From Pseudofrankia sp. DC12 (GTDB lineage Bacteria; Actinomycetota; Actinomycetes; Frankiales; Frankiaceae), in NCBI RefSeq assembly GCF_000966285.1, contig NZ_KQ031391.1, forward strand, positions 678,978 to 742,977: a DNA stretch of 64,000 bases, in the 5' to 3' direction. The position numbers were made by a program, and so were the translations under genes. Below the pieces are notes generated by a model. It was not told where the DNA came from, made no database searches, and was given only the letters and a program-made list of their open reading frames with translations. This document shows positions 59,784 to 64,000 of the stretch, in pieces (position 1 is the first letter of the stretch; each line of letters begins with the position of its first letter).

Positions 59784-60518
59784 TCACCGCGCGACGCCGG
59801 CCGCGCCGGTCACGACGGCGAGCGCCTCGGGAAGCGTGAACGCGCCGGCGTAGAGCGCCTTGCCGACGATCGCGCCCTCGACGCCGGGGACACCGGCGAT
59901 GGCGGTCAGGTCGGCGAGCGAGGACACGCCGCCGCTGGCGACGACAGGCCGGCCGGTGGCGGCGGTGACGGCGGCCAGCAGCTCCAGGTTCGGACCGGTG
60001 AGGGTGCCGTCGCGGCGCACGTCGGTGAGGACGTACCGGGCGCAGCCGTCGGCGTCGAGGCGGGCGAGGACGTCGAACAGCTCGCCGCCCTCCTTCGTCC
60101 AGCCGCGGGCGGCCAGCGTGGTGCCGCGCACGTCCAGCCCGACGGCGATCTTGTCGCCGACCCGGTCGATCGCGCGGCGGACCCAGTCTGGGTTCTCCAG
60201 CGCGGCCGTGCCGACGTTCACCCGGGCGGCCCCGGTGGCGAGCGCGGCGTCCAGCGAGGCGTCGTCCCGGATGCCGCCGGACAGCTCCACGGCGACGTCG
60301 AGGGATCGGACCACCGCGGCGAGCAGGTCCCGGTTGGAGCCACGCCCGAAGGCGGCATCCAGGTCCACGAGGTGAATCCACTCGGCGCCGTCACGCTGCC
60401 AGGCGAGCGCCGCCTCGCGCGGGTCGCCGTAGACGGTCTCCGACCCGGCCTCACCCTGCACCAGCCGGACGGCCACTCCGTCCGCCACATCCACCGCGGG
60501 CAACAACGTCAACGTCAC
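59784..60518 (-). CDS. priA: PriA-type phosphoribosyl isomerase (HisA, probably also TrpF activity)
   Basis: The 244-residue (beta-alpha)8 enzyme isomerises ProFAR in histidine synthesis. [18 protein letters not shown] carries the catalytic Asp, [13 protein letters not shown] the phosphate loop, [16 protein letters not shown] the second catalytic Asp, and [12 protein letters not shown] follows. Actinobacterial PriA also isomerises phosphoribosylanthranilate. No trpF lies in the trp block here, which fits a bifunctional role. The GTG start has TAGGCT 6 nt upstream, whose TAG is also the stop codon of the preceding gene. Confidence 0.93.
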   Translation of the reverse strand: MTLTLLPAVDVADGVAVRLVQGEAGSETVYGDPREAALAWQRDGAEWIHLVDLDAAFGRGSNRDLLAAVVRSLDVAVELSGGIRDDASLDAALATGAARVNVGTAALENPDWVRRAIDRVGDKIAVGLDVRGTTLAARGWTKEGGELFDVLARLDADGCARYVLTDVRRDGTLTGPNLELLAAVTAATGRPVVASGGVSSLADLTAIAGVPGVEGAIVGKALYAGAFTLPEALAVVTGAAGVAR

Positions 60519-60524
60519 CCGCCC

Positions 60525-60530
60525 AGCCTA
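60525..60530 (-). promoter_or_regulatory. Candidate leaderless -10 hexamer for hisA/priA
   Basis: TAGGCT (minus strand) ends 6 nt before GTG 60518 and overlaps the stop codon of the upstream membrane-protein gene. Confidence 0.35.
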
Positions 60531-61673
60531 CGGTGCCTGCGCCGGGGTGGTGGCCGGCGCCGAGGCGGCCGCGGATGCCGAGTCCGTCACCGGCCGCGGC
60601 GTGGCGGCCGGTGATCCGGTGGGGGACGGCCGGGCGGAGGCGGCCGGCCCGGTGGTGGCCACCGGACGGGTGGCCGTGGCGGTCGGTCTGGTCGCGGTGG
60701 GCTCGGCCGCGCCCGCGGTGCTGCCCGGCTGGCTGGTGGCCGGTCGGCGAGGCGAGGCCGGTGGCGGGGTGGCATCGGCTGAGCTCCGCGCCGGTGTCGT
60801 CGCTGGACCAGGCGGCGCGACCGTCGTCGAAGGCGTCGAGGCGGCCGCCGAGCTGGCCACCGATCCGGGCCCAGCGGGCGTCACGGCCGGCGAGCCGGGC
60901 TCCCGGGGATCGCCGGAGCGGGTCGCCGCCCGGTCCGCCTCGAGGGCGACCGAGCCGTCGGCGAGGCTGGGGCGCGGGTCGAGTGAGTCGTTCCAGCCAG
61001 CGGCCCGCAGCAGTTCGGGCGTCGGGGCGAGCCGCGCGGACGGCGCGGCCGAGGCTCCCGGACTGCTGATCGTCGGCGACGGCCCCGGGCCGGCCACCGA
61101 GGGCAGCAGGCCCTTGGGTGCGGCGTTGGTCCCCGCGCGCTGCCAGGCCGCGACCGCGCACATTCCGGCCAGGCACAGCACGATCCCGGCGGCGGCCGCC
61201 AGCAGTGCGACCTCGCCGTAGCTGAGCCGATGCCGACGAGCGGGCCGCGGCCGAGCGGGCCGCGGCCGCTCGCTGGGTCGGTCTGGCGGTGTCCGGGCCA
61301 ACAGGTGCGGCGCCCGAGGCTCACCCGCGGAGGCGATCTGGGCGGGACGCGGCACGACCACGTCCAGATCGGGCCGACCCGGCACTGGACCGGGGCGGGC
61401 CGGACCCGACCAGGCCTGCGCCGGGCCGGGGCGCGCCGCCGGGGCCGGGGCCAGGCCGGGGCGCGCCGGGCCCGCGTCGGCCCCGAGCCAGGGCAGTCGG
61501 CCCCGGTCGAGCACCAACGACGTCAACGTCTCGGCATCCGCGATGTCCACGTCCCCGTCCGACCGGATGGCGGCGCCGTCCGCATCGTCCGTGGCCAAAC
61601 GCGGGCCCGCATCGTCCGTGGCCAAACGCGGGCCCGCATCGTCCGTGGCCAAACGCGGGCCTGGTTGGGTCAT
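60528..61673 (-). CDS. Single-pass membrane protein with N-terminal nonapeptide repeats and Pro/Ala/Thr-rich tail
   Basis: The 381-residue protein of no recognised family begins with three copies of GPRLATDDA, then a Pro-rich segment and a basic stretch (RPRPARPRPARRHRLS). One transmembrane helix follows (about residues 151-170: EVALLAAAAGIVLCLAGMCA). The last 200 residues are Ala/Ser/Pro/Thr-rich and low in complexity, resembling an exported wall-spanning or glycosylated stalk. Coding is supported by strong third-position GC and ATG 61673. It ends 9 nt before hisA/priA, so it may share a transcript with hisA-hisF. Confidence 0.7.
   Translation of the reverse strand: MTQPGPRLATDDAGPRLATDDAGPRLATDDADGAAIRSDGDVDIADAETLTSLVLDRGRLPWLGADAGPARPGLAPAPAARPGPAQAWSGPARPGPVPGRPDLDVVVPRPAQIASAGEPRAPHLLARTPPDRPSERPRPARPRPARRHRLSYGEVALLAAAAGIVLCLAGMCAVAAWQRAGTNAAPKGLLPSVAGPGPSPTISSPGASAAPSARLAPTPELLRAAGWNDSLDPRPSLADGSVALEADRAATRSGDPREPGSPAVTPAGPGSVASSAAASTPSTTVAPPGPATTPARSSADATPPPASPRRPATSQPGSTAGAAEPTATRPTATATRPVATTGPAASARPSPTGSPAATPRPVTDSASAAASAPATTPAQAP
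61582..61662 (-). repeat. Three tandem 27-bp repeats within the membrane-protein gene
   Basis: Units begin at 61582, 61609 and 61636 with a period of exactly 27 bp and are nearly identical. They encode the repeated nonapeptide near the N-terminus and preserve frame. Confidence 0.9.
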
Positions 61674-61729
61674 GCGGGCCTCATCCGGTCCCCATGGGGA
61701 TCAGCGTGGCCGGATTCACGCAAAGGCGA

Positions 61730-61906
61730 TTACCTGACGCGCCCGAGCGCCTCGTTTGGGTAGTCAACTCTCCCGAACTGCGCGCTGTCGACCGTTGTCA
61801 GCCAGACGGCGCGCCCTCGGCCCGGGCCGGAGCGGGGCAAGGGGCCGCCGGGTTCACCTTCGGCGGCAGCCTCGCCGGCGGCGGTCGGCACTGTTGGCAC
61901 GGACAT
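61730..61906 (-). CDS. Small unrecognised gene (58 codons)
   Basis: ATG 61906 is preceded by AGGGAG at 5-nt spacing, and about 80% of third positions are G or C, so this looks like a real small gene. The product is Gly/Pro-rich in its first half (GEPGGPLPRSGPGRGRA) and ends WLTTVDSAQFGRVDYPNEAL plus a basic tail. There is no signal peptide or membrane segment. It lies 56 nt upstream of the repeat-bearing membrane protein on the same strand and upstream of, but opposite to, the lasso-peptide genes. I do not recognise a family. Confidence 0.5.
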   Translation of the reverse strand: MSVPTVPTAAGEAAAEGEPGGPLPRSGPGRGRAVWLTTVDSAQFGRVDYPNEALGRVR

Positions 61907-62205
61907 CGTCGCTCCCTGGTCGCCAGCCCCCGGCCGGGTCCGCCCGCGTCGTCACGGCGACCTCAGCTCGCCGGCCCCGCCCGCCGACCCTCAGATGTCA
62001 CTTTACGACATAATCGATGACTAAAAGTATCAGATCAACGATGCAGAGCTGGCCTCGGCAGCGGTGTGACGCGGCCTCGCGCCGATACGCCGATGGCGAG
62101 TGTCGGTGCCTCACTCTCCGCATCCAGGATGCTTTCATTCTCGCTGCCAGCAGTTACCGCGGCGGCCATGCGTGCGCCGTCCCTGCCACCGTGACGGAGG
62201 TCCGG
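61907..62205. promoter_or_regulatory. Divergent control region before the lasso-peptide genes
   Basis: About 300 bp between the small minus-strand gene and the B1 gene. It contains the most AT-rich patch nearby (about 61994-62042), a likely promoter zone for one or both directions. Several very short frames exist here but none is a convincing lasso precursor. Confidence 0.4.
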
Positions 62206-62556
62206 ATGCCGGATGCCAGCCAGCAGGCACCAGCGGGCCCGGGCCCGGCACGGGCCGACGACCACGACGAGATCCGGATCGGGCCCGGCGTGCAGGCCGC
62301 CGACATCGGCGGCGAGATCGTCCTGCTGCACCCGGACGACGGCGCGTACTTCGCGCTGAACGAGACGGGCGCCCAGCTCTGGCGGCAGCTGAGCCCGACG
62401 TGGGTGCCCCGTGGCGCCGCCGTCCGCCAGGCGGCGGCGACGGTCAGCGACGGCTGGCTCGTCGAGGCGCCGCACGCCGAGCGCGACCTGAGCGAGCCGC
62501 TGGACGAGCTGGCGCGCCGCCGCCTCGTCAAGGTCACCCCCCGACCGGCGCCATGA
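62206..62556 (+). CDS. Lasso-peptide B1 / PqqD-like leader-recognition protein
   Basis: The 116-residue product has a PqqD/RRE fold: IRIGPGVQAADIGGEIVLLH, DDGAYFALNETGAQLWRQL, and a C-terminal helical part ending LARRRLVKV. This domain binds the leader of a ribosomal peptide and presents it to the B2 protease. GGAGG ends 5 nt before ATG 62206, fixing the start. The next two genes encode B2 and an asparagine-synthetase-like cyclase, defining a lasso-type locus. Confidence 0.87.
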   Translation: MPDASQQAPAGPGPARADDHDEIRIGPGVQAADIGGEIVLLHPDDGAYFALNETGAQLWRQLSPTWVPRGAAVRQAAATVSDGWLVEAPHAERDLSEPLDELARRRLVKVTPRPAP

Positions 62557-62596
62557 GCACGGCCGGCACCTTGGCGCCGGGCCGCGCGCTGGCGGG

Positions 62597-63025
62597 GTGG
62601 AACGGGTGGTGCGGGCGCAGCTGTGGTTCGCGGCCGGCCTGCTGGAGACCGCGCTGCGCCACCGCCGGGTGCCGGACCTCGTGATGGCCGCCGGCCACGC
62701 CGCCGGATCGCCCGCCGCGCGCTGGTACCCGGCGGGGCGCCTGGCGCTCACCGGCCCCCGCCTGGACGAGCTCGCCGCGGACGCCGGGGCGTTCTGGCGC
62801 GGCGACTCCGCCTGCCTGTCCCGGTCGCTGCTGCGCGGCTGGCTCGCCGCGACCGCCGGTCGCAGCGTGGACCTCGTCGTCCGCGTGCGCCGCAGGCGGG
62901 CGTTCGCGGCGCACACCTGGCTGGAGGTCGACGGAGCGGTGCACGCCGAGGAGCGCGAACCCACCCTCGTCTACCACCCGGTCGCCAGCTATCCGCTCAC
63001 CGACCAGCGGAGGCCACCTAGATGA
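62597..63025 (+). CDS. Lasso-peptide B2 transglutaminase-like leader peptidase
   Basis: The 142-residue product has the B2 family triad: Cys73 in GDSACLSRSLLRGWL, His106 in FAAHTWLEVDG, with Asp112 nearby. It cleaves the leader peptide in cooperation with B1. GTG 62597 is taken as start; GTG 62606 and 62609 are alternatives. The gap of 40 nt from B1 and the 4-nt overlap with the next gene indicate a single transcript. The N-terminal segment is helical and short, as in split actinobacterial B2 proteins. Confidence 0.87.
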   Translation: MERVVRAQLWFAAGLLETALRHRRVPDLVMAAGHAAGSPAARWYPAGRLALTGPRLDELAADAGAFWRGDSACLSRSLLRGWLAATAGRSVDLVVRVRRRRAFAAHTWLEVDGAVHAEEREPTLVYHPVASYPLTDQRRPPR

Positions 63026-64000
63026 CGTTCTGCGCCGAGCTGCGCCTCGACGGCCAGCCGCCGACGACCGCGCTCGTCGAGCGGATGCTCGCCGCCTCGG
63101 CGACCCCCGTCGGCCCCAGCGTGCACGCCTTCGTCGTCGGGCCACTCGCGGTCGCGGCGGCGGCGGGCCCGGCGCTCGGGCCCGCCGCGGACCTCACCCA
63201 CACCGCCGGCGGCCTGATCGCCGTCGTCGACGGGTGGTCACCGCCCGCAGGCGGGCTCGCGGCCCCCGCGCCGGGCGACCAGAGCGGGGCGGCGACGCAG
63301 CCCCGGTCCGCGTCTGGCCAGCTTTCCGCCGCGTGGACCCGGTACAGGGCGTTCGGCCTCGACCGGCTGCTCGGCGACTGGGCGGCGCTCGTCTTCGAGC
63401 AACGGACCCGCCGGCTGGTGCTCGCCCGGTCACCGCGCAGCATGCGCACCCTGGTGCTGCGCCACGGCGCCGGCCGGCTGCTGGTCGCCACCGGCCTCGC
63501 GCAGCTGTGCGCGGCCGGGCCGCCGTTCGAGGCGAACCAGACCGTGCTCGCGGAGATGCTCCTGCACGGCCCGACCACCGAGCACGAGACGCTGGTGCGC
63601 GGCGTCGAGCGGGTGCCGGCCGGCCACCTCGTGGAGATCGAGGCGCGGGCCGGCGAGCGGCCCAGGCGCCGGGCCTTCAGCTCGCTGTACGCGCTCGTCC
63701 CGCCGCTCGCGGCCGAGCCCGTCGAAGCGGCGGCCAGGCGGGCCCGACCAGCCCTCTGGGCCGCGGTCGCGGACGCCGCGCGGTGCGTCGAGGCGCCCGC
63801 CGGGCCGGACCAGCGTCCCGGCCCCGACCTGGCGGCGCCGAGCACCAGCCCGCCGCCGGCGGGGTCGAGCACCAGCCCCCGGTTCGCCGGGGCGGGCACC
63901 GGCTCGGTCGGCGTGGGGCTCTCCGGCGGGGTGGACTCGAGCGTCGTGACCGGGATCGCCGCCCAGCTCGCCCGCTCAGGCCGCCTTGGCCCCGGCGGCT
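63022..64000 (+). CDS. Lasso-peptide cyclase C, asparagine-synthetase-like (3' end outside window)
   Basis: ATG 63022 overlaps the B2 stop (ATGA) and the frame is open to the end of the window (326 codons seen). The N-terminal part is a class II glutaminase-like domain (FGLDRLLGDWAALVFEQRTR, MRTLVLRHGAGRLLVATGL, VLAEMLLHGPTTEHETLVRG). The usual Cys2 nucleophile is missing (it starts MTFCAEL). The synthetase domain begins with the pyrophosphate loop VGLSGGVDSSVVTG at residues 299-312. Lasso cyclases adenylate an Asp/Glu side chain and join it to the peptide N-terminus. A plain asparagine synthetase is unlikely given the B1-B2 context. Confidence 0.88.
   Translation, partial: MTFCAELRLDGQPPTTALVERMLAASATPVGPSVHAFVVGPLAVAAAAGPALGPAADLTHTAGGLIAVVDGWSPPAGGLAAPAPGDQSGAATQPRSASGQLSAAWTRYRAFGLDRLLGDWAALVFEQRTRRLVLARSPRSMRTLVLRHGAGRLLVATGLAQLCAAGPPFEANQTVLAEMLLHGPTTEHETLVRGVERVPAGHLVEIEARAGERPRRRAFSSLYALVPPLAAEPVEAAARRARPALWAAVADAARCVEAPAGPDQRPGPDLAAPSTSPPPAGSSTSPRFAGAGTGSVGVGLSGGVDSSVVTGIAAQLARSGRLGPGG

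Noticed and set aside
61995-62024. Nine-codon plus-strand frame (MSLYDIIDD) in the AT-rich patch
   Set aside because: Too short, no ribosome-binding site and no conserved features; probably chance in promoter DNA.
62035-62169. Minus-strand 44-codon frame considered as a lasso precursor
   Set aside because: It has an EAPTL segment but wrong spacing for the leader motif, no Asp/Glu at core positions 7-9, weak codon bias and the opposite strand to B1-B2-C.
62093-62194. Plus-strand 33-codon frame ending 12 nt before B1, considered as a lasso precursor
   Set aside because: Right strand and position, but no YxxP leader motif, no acidic residue for ring closure, and weak third-position GC.
62553-62684. 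43-codon Cys- and Trp-rich frame starting at the ATGA of the B1 stop
   Set aside because: It is an out-of-frame reading of the B2 gene; B2 shows clear family motifs in its own frame.

Overview
The window is chromosomal DNA of a very GC-rich actinobacterium. Third codon positions are almost always G or C, GTG starts are common, and several genes carry a TANNNT -10 hexamer 6-7 nt before the start codon, which suggests leaderless mRNAs. A PriA-type HisA, the block hisI-trpE-TIGR02234-trpC-trpB-trpA-lgt, and gltB/gltD are actinobacterial hallmarks. The overall style (fused GlyRS, IS66 debris, lasso-peptide genes) is compatible with Frankia or a close relative; the genus is an inference.

Layout. 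0-5 kb: 3' part of an Hsp70/periplasmic-binding-protein fusion, a DUF5990 gene, a LuxR regulator with a gutted receiver domain, and a phytoene-desaturase-like flavoprotein. 5.2-10.5 kb: the methylmalonyl-CoA mutase operon mutA-mutB-meaB. 10.7-17.3 kb: a histidine kinase/response regulator pair divergent from an ABC transporter. A 29-codon gene is wedged between the ABC ATPase and its FtsX-like permease, and the module is flanked on both sides by gene debris (NlpC/P60, FBP, IS66). 17.6-20.5 kb: a lipoprotein, a sulfite-oxidase-like molybdoenzyme with a flavin reductase, and an O-methyltransferase. 20.6-23.7 kb: glycyl-tRNA synthetase with alpha and beta subunits fused. 23.9-27.6 kb: a GAF/winged-helix regulator divergent from an aldehyde dehydrogenase and DUF779 gene. 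27.6-34.5 kb: a TauE/SafE transporter, an LPG-synthase-like membrane protein, a PimB-like glycosyltransferase, a PI-PLC-X-like membrane protein and an unusual adenylate kinase.

35.1-50.6 kb: mostly minus-strand amino-acid biosynthesis in the transcriptional order hisI-trpE-TIGR02234-trpC-trpB-trpA-lgt-VIT-gltB-gltD. A 570-bp palindromic, internally repeated element sits between gltB and gltD. 50.9-58.7 kb: accessory genes (luciferase-like flavoenzyme, AtzH-amidase fusion, XRE-cupin regulator, heterodimeric ABC exporter) lie between hisI and hisF. 58.9-60.5 kb: hisF and hisA/priA. No trpF is seen in the trp block, so PriA probably supplies that step. 60.5-64 kb: a repeat-bearing membrane protein, a small unrecognised gene, and the start of a lasso-peptide locus (B1, B2, C; C runs off the window) without a convincing precursor inside the window.

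The strongest second-look items are the Hsp70-binding-protein fusion, the gltB/gltD palindromic element, the lasso locus with no visible precursor, the recurrent leaderless-promoter pattern, and the translationally coupled 29-codon gene. No tRNA, rRNA or CRISPR was recognised.
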